52,379 nt of DNA from Candidatus Electrothrix aarhusensis. GTDB taxonomy: Bacteria > Desulfobacterota > Desulfobulbia > Desulfobulbales > Desulfobulbaceae. Location of the stretch: positions 1-52,379 of the forward strand of contig MTKO01000071.1 in NCBI GenBank assembly GCA_004028505.1, given 5' to 3'. The translations under genes were made by a program, and so were the position numbers. Of this stretch, positions 8,002-18,153 are shown piece by piece (the stretch's first letter is position 1; each line of letters opens with the position of its first letter). The notes beneath the pieces are model-generated. The model was not told the DNA's origin. It ran no database searches and saw nothing but the letters and a program-made list of their open reading frames with translations.

Positions 8002-8855
8002 ATGGGCATGGGGAGCTACTCGCTCGATAATCGAGCCGCACGATCTCAGGCAGAAGGATATTCCTCGCGGTCTATTCGGGAGATTTTCTCGCAACGGGAA
8101 ATCAACCGGGCTATGAACCCAAACGGCGTCACGTTGCGGGAAGCCAGAGATTCAGAAGAACATCCTGAATCCGTGGCCATTATCTTAGGCCTGGATGTAA
8201 CCGGCTCAATGGGCTCCATTCCCCATCATTTGGTCAGGGAGGGTTTGCCGAAGATTATGAACAGGATCATCCAGAGCGGGACAAAGGATCCTCAGCTCAT
8301 GTTTCTTGCTCTCGGCGACCATGAGTACGACCGAAGTCCCTTGCAGGCCGGACAGTTTGAATCCAGCGATGAACTGTTGGATAAATGGCTCACCAATGTT
8401 TATCTTGAAGGCGGGGGAGGGGGAATACAGGGGAAAGCTATCTGCTGGCTTGGTATTTTGCCGCTTTTCATACCTCGATTGACTGTTTTGAAAAAAGAGA
8501 AAAAAAGGGTTTTCTTTTCACCATCGGCGATGAACCGACCCTTCCTGATATTCCGGCAAATGACCTCAGGCTTATTATGGGAGATGGGCAGTACACGTCG
8601 TATCATGCTGCCACTTTGCTTGACAAGGCCAGAGAGTCCTACAATGTCTATCATCTGCACATCAAACAGACCTATGCCGGAAGTATGCAGGAAACAATGG
8701 ACGGCTGGAAACAGCTATTGGGCGATCACCTTATTGTTTTGGAGAACCATGAAGAGGTTTCTACGGTTATTCCGGAAATTATTGCTGATGTTACGCATGA
8801 AGAATCGGTAGCCACCGGTACTCCTTCGGTTTCCAAGACTAAGATTATTCTCTAA
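8002..8855 (+). CDS. von Willebrand factor A domain protein, frameshifted
   Basis: Starts at ATG 8002 behind GGAGGAAAG. The first frame carries AIILGLDVTGSMGS (about residues 60-73), a MIDAS metal site of D-x-T-x-S form, then FLALGDHEYDRSP. In the G-rich run at 8411-8423 the frame shifts; the second frame resumes with YLLAWYFAAFHT, FTIGDEPTLPDIP and ends at 8855. Total length would be about 283 residues. No signal peptide is visible, so it is probably cytoplasmic. The next gene, a PurA-like protein, starts 45 bases later on the same strand, suggesting joint transcription. The role is unknown. Confidence 0.75.
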
Positions 8856-8900
8856 AATTCCCATCTCTTTCTCCTTCCTTGCGGCGGATATAATTTTTTC

Positions 8901-10046
8901 ATGCAGCATAAGCAGTATAAGGCTCACAAAGCTCATAAGGCTATTATCGGAGCCGGGTTCGGCGATGAGGGGAAAGGGCTGTTTACCGACTACCTTTGCC
9001 GAAATGCCGAAGAGCCTTTGGTTATCCGTTTTTCTGGAGGGCAGCAGGCCGGACACACTGTCGTCCATAACGGTATCCGTCATGTATTTTCCAATTTTGG
9101 ATCAGGGACCTTGCAGGGAGCGCCGAGCTATTTTGCACGATTCTGCACGATAGATCCTGTAGGAATAGTTAATGAGCTTGATGTCCTTCTTGAAAAAGGA
9201 GTGGAGCCGTTGCTTTATATTGATGCGGAATGTCCGGTTACAACTCCCTATGATATCCGTTATAATCAGCAGCACCACCCCCACGGGAGCTGCGGCGTCG
9301 GCGTTGGTGCTACGATTAACAGGGAGGAACATTTCTACTCTCTGACCTTTGCCGATCTTTTTTATCCTTGGGTGTTGAAAACCCGCCTTGAGCTGATCAA
9401 AGGATTTTATCAAGGACTTTACCAAGAGTATACAGATATTGCACTGGAGGATTTCCTGCAATGCTGTTCTGTTATCACCAGGTCACCTTGGGTTCGAATG
9501 AGCAGAGGAATGCCCTCAGGGCCGTTCAGCAATTATATCTATGAGGGTTCCCAAGGTCTCCTGCTTGATCAGCACTACGGTTTTTTTCCCCATGTCACTC
9601 GTTCCGATACCGGAACAAAAAACATCCTTCCTCTGTGTGCAGATCATGTGCCGGAAATATATTTGATCACCCGGGCCTATCAAACCAGACACGGATTAGG
9701 CCCTCTGTCTTATGAAAATATCTCCCATAATATCAAGAAAAATCCTTTAGAGACCAATGTCTGTAATCGTTTTCAGGGAGAATTCAGGCGGGGTTTGCTT
9801 GATCTTTCTCTATTGGAATACGCAATGCAGCGAGACAGCTTAATTGCCGATGATTTTGGCAAAAGCCTTGTGATTACCTGCCTGGATCATGTCAGCGATG
9901 AATATCGATTTATCCTGGAGGGGCAAATCATTTATTGCCATGACCAGGATAATTTCGTTAAAAAAATAGCTGAGCATTTGAAAATCAGGAAGGTCTACAC
10001 GAGTGCTTCGGATGATTCTGCACAACTCGTTCGACATGTACTATAG
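8901..10046 (+). CDS. Divergent adenylosuccinate synthetase-like protein
   Basis: A 381-residue member of the PurA fold (classic PurA is about 430). Canonical PurA joins IMP and aspartate using GTP. Conserved: GFGDEGKG (residues 20-26) with the catalytic Asp, AGHTVV (50-55), and EGSQGLLLD...HVTRSDTG (IMP/GTP loop). Changed: the catalytic-His position of GGHNAGH reads GGQQAGH, the GTTGRGIGP segment is replaced by GSCGVGVGAT (129-138), and the guanine-recognition TKLD is TCLD. These changes and the short length suggest a paralogue with another substrate or a regulatory role and not the purine-pathway enzyme. It follows the vWA gene closely. It should not be taken as the cell's purA without checking for a second copy. 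Confidence 0.7.
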   Translation: MQHKQYKAHKAHKAIIGAGFGDEGKGLFTDYLCRNAEEPLVIRFSGGQQAGHTVVHNGIRHVFSNFGSGTLQGAPSYFARFCTIDPVGIVNELDVLLEKGVEPLLYIDAECPVTTPYDIRYNQQHHPHGSCGVGVGATINREEHFYSLTFADLFYPWVLKTRLELIKGFYQGLYQEYTDIALEDFLQCCSVITRSPWVRMSRGMPSGPFSNYIYEGSQGLLLDQHYGFFPHVTRSDTGTKNILPLCADHVPEIYLITRAYQTRHGLGPLSYENISHNIKKNPLETNVCNRFQGEFRRGLLDLSLLEYAMQRDSLIADDFGKSLVITCLDHVSDEYRFILEGQIIYCHDQDNFVKKIAEHLKIRKVYTSASDDSAQLVRHVL

Positions 10047-10089
10047 ATCTTGAATCCAGGATGTATAAATCCTGCAATCCTGCTCTAAA

Positions 10090-11749
10090 CTACCATTGAG
10101 GATCGATGGTATAAGTGAGCGCTTTGACTTTATAACTTTTGTTATCCTTGATAAGGAAAAAGGTAAGTGTTCCAGTGTTCGACTTGACTTTATCTGGACT
10201 ATAGATCAGCCGCACATGTAATCGGCCTGTCAGAGTAGCAGTCGTGCCTTTTTTCTGTATATCTGTGTTCAGGATATCAATGCGATAATCTATGGATTGG
10301 GTTGCATTAAAAAGTTGCGTATATTTTTTATGCATCTCACTGAAAGGCTTGCCGTTTTCTAAAGCCCCTTTTGTGAAAAAACGAGCGAGTTTCCTGATAT
10401 CCCTGCTCATGTAGGCAGTTGTATAGTTCTTAACAAATTGGCGGAGAGAATCTTGTGGCGACAAATCCTGATGCTTTTGATCGTTATTCGCTACAGCTGA
10501 CTTTTTCTTCCGAATTTTCCTCTCCTTTGGTTTGACAATGACAGCCTTCCTGTAACGTTTCTCGGGAAAAACCGAGCTGATTTCTTTCTGGTTTGAGGTG
10601 TTCTTTACTACTACTGTTGCTGCTGGAGTAGCGGCCTTAATTGTTTCTCCGGCAGGGTTTTCTTGTTTGAAAATATCTGAAAAAAATTCGCTCTGCTCTT
10701 CCACTGGCATGATGGATTTGTCTTCTTCTTGATCAGGTTCTTGTACGGAAGATTTTTCGCTATTCTCTTCGCTCTCAAAGTCGCTATAAGAAAAGGAAGC
10801 CGAGGTGCTCAGATTTTCCACTGCAACTTCAGTTGTTCCATCGGGAGTGGCAGGTTGGATTTGAGTAGGTTGAACCTGGGGAGGTTGAATGAGAGCCATG
10901 CTTTTCGATTTAACTCGAACAGCTGGTATCTCCTCCTGAGAAATATGCAGAGATGATAGATTTTTTATTGCTCGGGCGGATACAACAGGGGTTGGGGCTT
11001 TTTCCTGCTCTATTTTTTTTAATTGCACTTTAACGTTGGAACTAACCAAAGGATGCGCCTGATGAACGGGTGGTTGTTCCTTAACCGCTGTGGCCGTTTC
11101 CACCGCTGGAGAAGTCTGTTGAGTAGGAGCCTGATTTTTTTTGCTGATATTATTCAGCATGATATTCTTTTGATAGTGAACCGAAATCTTTACAATACAA
11201 AAAATAAGAGCAGCGGTAACTAATAAAAAGAGATAGAGGTATTTCTTTTTTCGTTGCTGAGGAGGGGGGGGAGTGTTTTTTCGGTACCTCCAGGCTGATG
11301 AGGAAGGAGCGGCACCGCTCTTCTCGTTATCAGTACTGGTTATAATGCGTTGGTAGGCCTTGGTAATCTCGATGAACTTGGCGGTATTTTTTTCAGTAGA
11401 GGTATCAGGGTGATACTTTATACTGAGTCTGCGGTAGGCTTGCTTTACCTCAGCTATACTGGCTCCTGCTTGAAGACCGAGGAGTTTGTGATCATCACTA
11501 ATGGTTTCCCGTGGCGCAAAAACATTCTGGATATGACTGAGTTCACGACTAAGATAAACAAGAGATATATGATATTTTTGGCAAAGGGCATTGATTTTTG
11601 CTAGCTCCTTTTTGTTGCTGCCGGCTATTTTTTTTTTGCAACGCTGAACAGGCTGAAGTGATGGCTTCATCTTCGGCAATAAAAAAAAGAAGTTCTTCTG
11701 TGGAAGGACGAGACGCGATTTTTTGGATGAGAAGATTTTCAGCCTGCAT
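10090..11749 (-). CDS. DnaJ-domain membrane protein with NTF2-like C-terminus, frameshifted
   Basis: About 550 residues. Start ATG 11749 (MQAENLLIQKIA) overlaps the stop of the upstream gene as TAATG. A run of ten T at 11628-11637 shifts the frame; the remainder (11630 to 10090) holds a J domain (HKLLGLQAGAS to the HPD motif in IKYHPDTS), a Pro-rich stretch, one membrane helix (YLYLFLLVTAALIFCIV), a long disordered Lys/Glu/Gln-rich linker and a C-terminal NTF2/SnoaL-like domain (FVKNYTTAYMSRDIRKLA). The J domain would face the cytoplasm to recruit DnaK and the C-terminal domain the periplasm. It is the last gene of the exopolysaccharide operon. The homopolymer makes either assembly error or slippage possible. 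Confidence 0.72.
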
Positions 11750-12960
11750 TATTGGAGCGTAGGAGAAGGTGCGTTCTGTAAAGAAAGGTTGGTAACCCAA
11801 AGGTCGCCGCTGATGAGGCTATCGATTTTTTTACTGGGAAGGCGACGAACGCGTACTTCAACTCCTTGATGACAGTCTTCAGGAAGCGTAAAGTTTAACG
11901 AGAACGGAGTCCAGTCTTGATCTGGCTCGGCCATCTCTGTTGTTGCAGATTGCAGGGAGCAATCCCGTCCTGCTACCTCAATAAAGGGGCGTTGGTCGGT
12001 TGTCAGCCCTTTGCTCCGCATCTCGCCTTTCAGGATAAAATTTTGGCCGGAGGGCAAGGAGATGGTCTGTCTTGTTTGGTGAAAATGAATATTTTGTTCT
12101 CCGTTAAAATGGATATGCAGAGCCATCTTTGCCACATCCTGCTTCTGTACTTCAACTTCAACTCCTTCCGGAGGCCAAATGCGCCAACCAAAGCCGCCTT
12201 TGACTGGAGGAATAGAAAAGCTACCATTGTAGAGGAGGTTATCCGCCGGGTAATACTCCTTCCAGAGCAAAGCAGCCTCATTTATTTTTTGATTATTTAT
12301 CAAGAGATTAATGTAAGTAAGGATCTGTCTTTTTTCTAGCTGCGTGTGATCCACCTCAGCCCAAAGAAATTCAGCTGTCTCTCTGTTTTTTATGCGTAGG
12401 GCATGAAGAAAGAGCGGAACGCTATTTTTCTTTCCCATTTCTTGCAAAAGCTCAACCGGTTCCGGCCAGAGGGAAAAAGCAAAGTCGAGTACTTTTTTTT
12501 GGGTTGGTCTGCTAAGATTTTCCTGTTGCAGAAGCCAAGAGAGATCAGCTTTGAAAATATCCTCTCTCCCCAAAAGATAGGCCAGCATTGCTTTTTCCCA
12601 ACGCCAGCGAAGAACGCCCTCCATCAAGCGGTCAAGATATTCGAGTATTTCAAGAGAGCGAGCGGTGTTTCCGCTGTCGTTCTCCAGCTCAGCTAAGGTG
12701 AGCCACGCTGGTATGTAGACCGGATTGGCTTGTAAGGCTTTCTTGAGCCATTTCCTCGCGTTTTCGTGATCTCCTTGAAGAATATTCTCTTTGCTATACT
12801 CAACCAAGAGACGGGGTTCACTCTGGTATTCTTTGATAGTTTTGTTTACGGCAATATTGCTGTATGCTGTTTGCGCAATAAGAGCAACACGCAACTGATA
12901 AAGCATCAGTGCGATTAATCCAAAAAAGAGAAGAAAACGCAATAGGTTGTAAGGCCGCAT
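11749..12960 (-). CDS. Membrane-anchored TPR protein of the exopolysaccharide operon
   Basis: 403 residues from ATG 12960 (an in-frame TTG at 12966 is less likely; AAGGA precedes the ATG). An N-terminal membrane segment (LLRFLLFFGLIALMLYQL) is followed by TPR-like helices (ARKWLKKALQANPVYIPAW, LTLAELENDSGNTARSLEIL) and then a beta-rich C-terminal domain starting at DNLLYNGSFSIPPVKGGFGW, of the carbohydrate-binding-module-like type found at the end of EPS-associated TPR proteins. It lies between the BY-kinase and DnaJ genes. Likely an assembly or scaffold factor for polysaccharide synthesis in the periplasm; this role is inferred from context. Confidence 0.65.
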   Translation of the reverse strand: MRPYNLLRFLLFFGLIALMLYQLRVALIAQTAYSNIAVNKTIKEYQSEPRLLVEYSKENILQGDHENARKWLKKALQANPVYIPAWLTLAELENDSGNTARSLEILEYLDRLMEGVLRWRWEKAMLAYLLGREDIFKADLSWLLQQENLSRPTQKKVLDFAFSLWPEPVELLQEMGKKNSVPLFLHALRIKNRETAEFLWAEVDHTQLEKRQILTYINLLINNQKINEAALLWKEYYPADNLLYNGSFSIPPVKGGFGWRIWPPEGVEVEVQKQDVAKMALHIHFNGEQNIHFHQTRQTISLPSGQNFILKGEMRSKGLTTDQRPFIEVAGRDCSLQSATTEMAEPDQDWTPFSLNFTLPEDCHQGVEVRVRRLPSKKIDSLISGDLWVTNLSLQNAPSPTLQ

Positions 12961-13112
12961 AAACAAAGAGTCCTTCCCCCTCTTTGTGCAAGGGGGAGAT
13001 CAACTGAGCATGATTGCTAAAGAATAACTAGAGGATACTGATATTACAAGTAATATCTGAGTTTCTGACAGCTGAGTAGCCCTCTGGAGCTTGACGATAG
13101 AACAAGAGGGTT

Positions 13113-14222
13113 TTAACCGTCATTACGCGATTCCCCGTAGTTATAATCATACTGGTATGCGTAATAGCTGTACTTGCTGTATGCTCCATAGCCCTTTTGC
13201 AGCCCTGTCTTGTTAATGATAGTACCGAGGATCTTTCCATTGACATTTAAGACAGAGCGTCGGAAATGCTTTACCCCATCACGGGGAGTATCTCCTTCAA
13301 CAGTGATCAGGATAAGACCGTCCACCATATTGGCAAGTACCAGGATTTCTGCAAACCCTTGAAAGGGAGGAGCATCCAGGATAACATGGCTATAATGTTC
13401 GCTAACTGTCTTTAATAACTCGCGCATTCTATTCGAGGCAACCAGCTCAGCAGGATTCGGAGGAAGCGGTCCACTGGAAATATAGTCCAAGCCCTTATAA
13501 TCAGTTTTTTGAATAACTTCCTTCAGCGTGCTGATTCCACTGAGAACGCTGGAGAGCCCTTCTCCTTTTCGTTCTGCATCAAAAACACGATGAAGGCTGG
13601 GTTTCCTCAGGTCCACATCAATAATCAAGCAGTTGTCTCCACTGGAAAGATAGGAGAGTGCGGTGTTGGTGGAGAGAGAGCTTTTACCGGCACCTGGCAG
13701 GATGCTGGTTACAAGAAGAGTTTTAGGTGGATGCTCAGCCGCCGAGAGATCAATAGAGGTGATCGCTGTTCGAATTGACTCCGCGACAGGCGACCGGGGA
13801 TCTGTGTATGATTTAAGGGCCATATCTCTTCTTTTGTTGATGCATTCCTTATCAAAAGGAATGAGTCCAAGTACAGGAATATGAAATCTTTCGATCAGTT
13901 CTTCGGGGCTTTTAATAGTATCATCAAAATATTCCAAAAGAAAGGCGAGCCCTATACCGCAAAAAAGACCCAGTATCAGACCTAAAAGTAAATTACGGAC
14001 TACTTTTGGGCTGGAAGGATATAAAGGTACTCTGGAACGATCCACTAGAGTAATATTTGTGACAGCGGCGCCGAGTGTTGCCTCAATTTCTTTTGCTCGC
14101 TGCAAGAGGGTCTCATAGATACTTTTATTGGTTTCAGTTTCCCGAAGAAGTATTCTATACTGGGAGGCCTTGTCATTAAGCTCAATAGCCTTTTGTTTTT
14201 GGTCCTGCGCTTGAACTTCCAA
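13113..14222 (-). CDS. BY-kinase domain (Wzc/CpsD-like), C-terminal half of split gene
   Basis: Bacterial tyrosine kinase module controlling polysaccharide chain length and export. It starts in the coiled-coil end of the Wzz part, has the second membrane helix (LLLGLILGLFCGIGLAFL), then Walker A TSILPGAGKSSLST, Walker A' CLIIDVDLRKPSLH and Walker B HVILDAPPF. It ends in a Tyr cluster (GYGAYSKYSYYAYQYDYNYG) that in relatives is autophosphorylated. The N-terminal half is the next feature; upstream of the ATG at 14222 the frame reads LKKQEYLEVQAQ, which joins directly to DYEAA of that half. A single lost base near 14240 thus splits one Wzc-type protein of about 770 residues. Confidence 0.85.
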   Translation of the reverse strand: MEVQAQDQKQKAIELNDKASQYRILLRETETNKSIYETLLQRAKEIEATLGAAVTNITLVDRSRVPLYPSSPKVVRNLLLGLILGLFCGIGLAFLLEYFDDTIKSPEELIERFHIPVLGLIPFDKECINKRRDMALKSYTDPRSPVAESIRTAITSIDLSAAEHPPKTLLVTSILPGAGKSSLSTNTALSYLSSGDNCLIIDVDLRKPSLHRVFDAERKGEGLSSVLSGISTLKEVIQKTDYKGLDYISSGPLPPNPAELVASNRMRELLKTVSEHYSHVILDAPPFQGFAEILVLANMVDGLILITVEGDTPRDGVKHFRRSVLNVNGKILGTIINKTGLQKGYGAYSKYSYYAYQYDYNYGESRNDG

Positions 14223-14236
14223 ATATTCTTGTTTTT

Positions 14237-15427
14237 TCAGGCTGCTTCGTAGTCGTTTTTTATTGATTCGATAATAAAAAGTTTCTCTTCCCGAAGGCGC
14301 CCTTTAATGTCATTAATTTTTGCTTGGAGCTGCTGCATCTTGGGATACGCAGGTTTGAAGGTCGTGGAAAGATCCTGATATTCTCCTGCTAAGAGAGAAT
14401 ATTCCGCCTTAAGATTCTTAATGAGATCGTCCTGAAGGATTTGAGGCAGATGTTGGTTCTCTTTACTAATGGCTTGTTGGTAGAGCGATTCTTTGCCGAT
14501 GCGTTCAGCACGGGCTTTGGCCAAGGCATCGTTCAGCTCTTCCAATTGTCGCATAATCAGATTAAGCTTTGGATCCATGGAAACCAGACCTGCTTGACGT
14601 GAAAAATTATTGAGTTCTTTTTCAGATTTTTCCAGCTTGATCTGGGCCGCCATTATTTGTTTTTCCAGGAATTGGGCAGCATTTTTTGATGATTGAAGGT
14701 TCGTGTCCATGAGCATCTGGACAAATTCTTCCATAGCTGTGTTAACTACGTCGGCGGAAAGCTGGGGATCTGGTGACTCAAAACTGAGTTGGATCAGTTC
14801 GCTATTGCGGACCGGTGAAATTTTTAGATCATCTTGCAGCTTTTTGACGGCGTCGTCGGTGAGTAAACGATTTTTTCCTTCTTCATTCAAGCTGTCATTC
14901 GCTCCAGAGTCAAAACGGATGAAATTACGGATTGAAGAGAGCGCAAGCTGTGCAAGAGATGCAAGTGAGGCGGCCTCATTTTGTTCGCTTTTTAATTCTT
15001 CATTAAAAAAAGGATTATTTAGCAGGCCCAGCTTGTCGATGATGCGTATGGATACTTGCTCACTTTCCAGGAGGTTGACTTGGGTCTGTTGAAATTCCAT
15101 GGATTTAAGCACGTTTGTCTGGGTGTCTTCAAAACTGGTTACCTGGCCCTGCGAGGCTGAAGCCTTCAGGGTGCCTTTCCCCTGAAAGAGAGGAGTACTT
15201 GTCAGGGTAAACAAGGTCGTTGCAGAAAAAATTAAAAGAACGCACAGAAGAACAACCCATTTGCGACGGATAAGAACATCAAGGTAATCCCGTAAATGGA
15301 TTTCCTCATCCTGCATCGGAGCGACTGTTTCGTGATAGTCGATTGAGGGGAGATTTTGGTTACCGTTGGCGGAGCCGACCCCGACCATTACCTGCCGGTC
15401 TGTATCATTGAGCTGTGAGTGGTTCAT
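14237..15427 (-). CDS. Wzz/GumC chain-length determinant domain, N-terminal half of split gene
   Basis: 396 residues: a cytoplasmic leader, IHLRDYLDVLIRRKW (the typical Wzz entry motif), the first membrane helix (VVLLCVLLIFSATTLF), a periplasmic alpha/beta domain and long coiled coils (residues about 230-390). It stops at YEAA because of a one-base shift; the kinase half follows in the next frame. In the operon it lies downstream of the Wza-like exporter and the polymerase. It regulates polymer length together with the kinase. Confidence 0.85.
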   Translation of the reverse strand: MNHSQLNDTDRQVMVGVGSANGNQNLPSIDYHETVAPMQDEEIHLRDYLDVLIRRKWVVLLCVLLIFSATTLFTLTSTPLFQGKGTLKASASQGQVTSFEDTQTNVLKSMEFQQTQVNLLESEQVSIRIIDKLGLLNNPFFNEELKSEQNEAASLASLAQLALSSIRNFIRFDSGANDSLNEEGKNRLLTDDAVKKLQDDLKISPVRNSELIQLSFESPDPQLSADVVNTAMEEFVQMLMDTNLQSSKNAAQFLEKQIMAAQIKLEKSEKELNNFSRQAGLVSMDPKLNLIMRQLEELNDALAKARAERIGKESLYQQAISKENQHLPQILQDDLIKNLKAEYSLLAGEYQDLSTTFKPAYPKMQQLQAKINDIKGRLREEKLFIIESIKNDYEAA

Positions 15428-15585
15428 AACAATTTTATCAATTTTTTCGGATAAAAGTAGAAGTTTTCATAATGAAAAATAGATCCTATGCTTATTATCT
15501 TTATCATAAATAAGTGCGTATAGCATACGATTTTATACTCTTTGTACAAAGAGTATTGCTCAATTACGGAGATCTTCTCGTGTTT

Positions 15586-17046
15586 TTATTTGCCAGCAGG
15601 AGCAGAATGTGAGGCGAATTGTCCACCCTGCTGAGCTAGAGTAAGCAGGGTGGTGAAATACAGGAGGTTGGCGGGTAGCCTCCAACCAAAATCAACAGTA
15701 CCATGGATAACGAACCCTGTAATTGCAGCAGTTGAAATAATTGAGATAAGAGCCGATGATGGGAGTTTAGATATCTTTGTCCTTGTGTATGGCCATATTT
15801 TTTTCATGAGCAGCAGAAAGAAAATTATGCAAATGCAAAAAAAGAAAAGAGAGAAAGGGAGACCTAGCTCAATGGCAAACTCCAGATAGTCATTGTGGGC
15901 TCTGTCAAAGGTAATATTTTCTGGGAATTTTTTAAGGTAGATAGAAGAAAGCAAAATATAGGAGCCTATCCCTGTGCCGATCAGCAAGTGATCTTGAAGC
16001 ATGGGAAGACTGGACAGCCATATATTGAACCGGCCCTCTCCGCCTTGGTAAATCAGCATAAAACGCTCAAGGACGGAATTGAAGCCGATGATAGAACCAT
16101 AGGACAAGGTGAACAGTAAAAAAAAACCAGAAAGGAGAAGCTTGTTTTTCAGGTTGACAGGAAGCAGAACAAGAAGTACTGAAAGGATAAGAATCATGGA
16201 GATAATACCTCCTCTGGACTGAGAGAACAGGACAGCCAGCATAATAACAGAGGCAAAAAAAAGAAACAGGAATCCACGAAGGCGTCGGTTTGTTGTCAAG
16301 TCTCCAGCAGAGTGTTTTTTTTTACTCTTCCGCCGGGAAGTATGTCTCTTTGAAGGGATAATCTTTTTGCGAGGAATACGTTTAAACTGGAGGAATGCGG
16401 CGCCGACAGCAAAAGGCCAAATCATATTTAGAAGTGCGGCATACTGATTCTTATAAATAATAGTCCCTCTTGCCATGCCGTTGAATTGTTTCGTATCGCT
16501 CAACCAGAGCACGCCGAGGTGCGGATTGACGCTTTGAAGTATACCGTAAATAGCCTCCAGCAGTCCTACTCCTATACATACGTAGAGAATTTTTTTCAAA
16601 AAGGTGCGATCTGTCTTGAGTAATATTTTGAGGTTAACGACGTAAAGGAGTAAGGCGAACAGAAATGCTGCTGTCATTATCCCAGCTACGCCGTTATATC
16701 CTGTTGAAGCATACTGAATATCCGTACCTGCCAATTGATTTGTGGCTTGCAAAAAGGAGATTCGAGCTGGTGAGAGTGATCTGAGCCAGCTTATTGGTAG
16801 GGGGACGATAGAAAGTACTATCCAAAAGATAAATAAAAAAAATAGAATATGACCGCCAGAAAATATCTGACGGTTTGAAAGGTACCTAGCGTTGAGGAGT
16901 AACCACGTTCCTAACATAAGGAGAATAAACGAGGTGTACGCTCCTGTGACAATAGGGTGGACAGCTCCGAAAAAAAATGGGATTGTTCCAAGCAAAAAAA
17001 GTACTGCGTACTGAGCAGCTTTTTGAAACTTAAGTTCGTTGTTCAC
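15586..17046 (-). CDS. O-antigen ligase/polymerase-like (Wzy_C) membrane protein
   Basis: 486 residues with about ten or more hydrophobic helices and the periplasmic loop signature RAHNDYLEFAIELGLP, characteristic of the WaaL/Wzy-like family that polymerises or ligates polysaccharide on undecaprenyl phosphate. A basic cytoplasmic insert (KKIIPSKRHTSRRKSKKKH) lies in the middle. The start is GTG at 17046, overlapping the TGA of the upstream exporter gene (GTGA), so the two are translationally coupled. No frameshift is visible. Confidence 0.82.
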   Translation of the reverse strand: MNNELKFQKAAQYAVLFLLGTIPFFFGAVHPIVTGAYTSFILLMLGTWLLLNARYLSNRQIFSGGHILFFLFIFWIVLSIVPLPISWLRSLSPARISFLQATNQLAGTDIQYASTGYNGVAGIMTAAFLFALLLYVVNLKILLKTDRTFLKKILYVCIGVGLLEAIYGILQSVNPHLGVLWLSDTKQFNGMARGTIIYKNQYAALLNMIWPFAVGAAFLQFKRIPRKKIIPSKRHTSRRKSKKKHSAGDLTTNRRLRGFLFLFFASVIMLAVLFSQSRGGIISMILILSVLLVLLPVNLKNKLLLSGFFLLFTLSYGSIIGFNSVLERFMLIYQGGEGRFNIWLSSLPMLQDHLLIGTGIGSYILLSSIYLKKFPENITFDRAHNDYLEFAIELGLPFSLFFFCICIIFFLLLMKKIWPYTRTKISKLPSSALISIISTAAITGFVIHGTVDFGWRLPANLLYFTTLLTLAQQGGQFASHSAPAGK

Positions 17047-18068
17047 TGTCGTCTATCAACAGACGGGTTGCGGTAATTAATCCCTGTTCCCATGAAACCG
17101 AGATCAAATCCTAGTCCAGTTGATAATAGCCCGGAACTACTTGATTCTGCATAGACAACATCTTGATCTTGGAGCTTGATGCTATTACCGATACCCTCTT
17201 GTAACTCGCTGAAGCTCAAGCTGATAATATTACGTTTACCATCGCCAGTGTAGCGAATCAGCTTAATTTTGTCGTTATCTGCGTAAGCTGTCAAGCCTCC
17301 TGCTAAAACAATCGCCTCTGTGATGCTCAGTTCCCCTTTCAGGGGGTAGGTTCCTGGATTTCTTACTGCACCATCTACAAAGCATTTCCCGGCTTCTGGA
17401 ACAAAGATGACATCGCCGCCAGCGATGGCAACATTATAATTCATATCACCACGCTTTATAAGCGCATCCAGATCAACAATATAATTTTTTATGGTTCCAG
17501 TTTTGCTGTCCTTTCGAGAAAGATAGGCTATTGATGCTGCATCTACAGTGACACCTTGGGCAACGGCAATAATATCAAGTAAACGGCGCCCTGAAATGTA
17601 ATCGTAATTACCTGGTGTAGTGAAAGCACCTGCGAGGGTCACCTGATCGCTTATCTTCTCTTTCACAAAAACAGATACATGTGGATCGTTGAGGTATTTC
17701 TCTTTAAGAAGCAGCTCAATCTTTTCTTCCGCTTCCGCTGCTGTGAGGCCAAGTACATCCACCTGATCAAGGATGGGAAGGCTTATGTGCCCTCTTGAGC
17801 TTACGCGAGTTTCTGTATTTAATTCTTCGGATTCTAGGACATTGACAGTAATAAGGTCTCCAGGCCCCAGTTTGGCTTCAGCCTCTTCCGGCGGAGCTGT
17901 GAGCACAGAATCGAACATGTTTTGCTGAACAGTCCTGCTGGCCAGTTGGTCATCGTGTTGGGTAAATTCGTTGAGTTCAACATTGCTCTCAAACTGCTCA
18001 CTGGCACATCCGCAGAGTATGAGTGTAAGAGCAAACAGAAGGTGCAGGGGAATTCTTTTTATGACCAT
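17043..18068 (-). CDS. Polysaccharide export lipoprotein (Wza-like, SLBB domains)
   Basis: 341 residues. The signal peptide ends in the lipobox LILCGC, so the mature protein is an outer-membrane lipoprotein. The polysaccharide export domain is seen in LGPGDLITVNVLESEELNTE and VSSRGHISLPILDQVDVLG, followed by two SLBB-type domains (VTLAGAFTTPGNYDY; CFVDGAVRNPGTYPLKG). Forms the export channel for the polymer made by the downstream genes. It heads the operon, 86 bases after the terminator hairpin at 18154-18190. Confidence 0.88.
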   Translation of the reverse strand: MVIKRIPLHLLFALTLILCGCASEQFESNVELNEFTQHDDQLASRTVQQNMFDSVLTAPPEEAEAKLGPGDLITVNVLESEELNTETRVSSRGHISLPILDQVDVLGLTAAEAEEKIELLLKEKYLNDPHVSVFVKEKISDQVTLAGAFTTPGNYDYISGRRLLDIIAVAQGVTVDAASIAYLSRKDSKTGTIKNYIVDLDALIKRGDMNYNVAIAGGDVIFVPEAGKCFVDGAVRNPGTYPLKGELSITEAIVLAGGLTAYADNDKIKLIRYTGDGKRNIISLSFSELQEGIGNSIKLQDQDVVYAESSSSGLLSTGLGFDLGFMGTGINYRNPSVDRRQ

Positions 18069-18153
18069 TTTGAGTAAAAGGCAGAGGGTGAAACGCTGTC
18101 TAACGTTTGAGTTCTAAACATAATAAGCTAAGCGAACCAGGAATGAATGAGTA

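Noticed and set aside
10057-10074. CAGGAT/ATCCTG dyad between the PurA-like gene and the DnaJ gene as terminator
   Set aside because: Only six base pairs and no T run on either strand.
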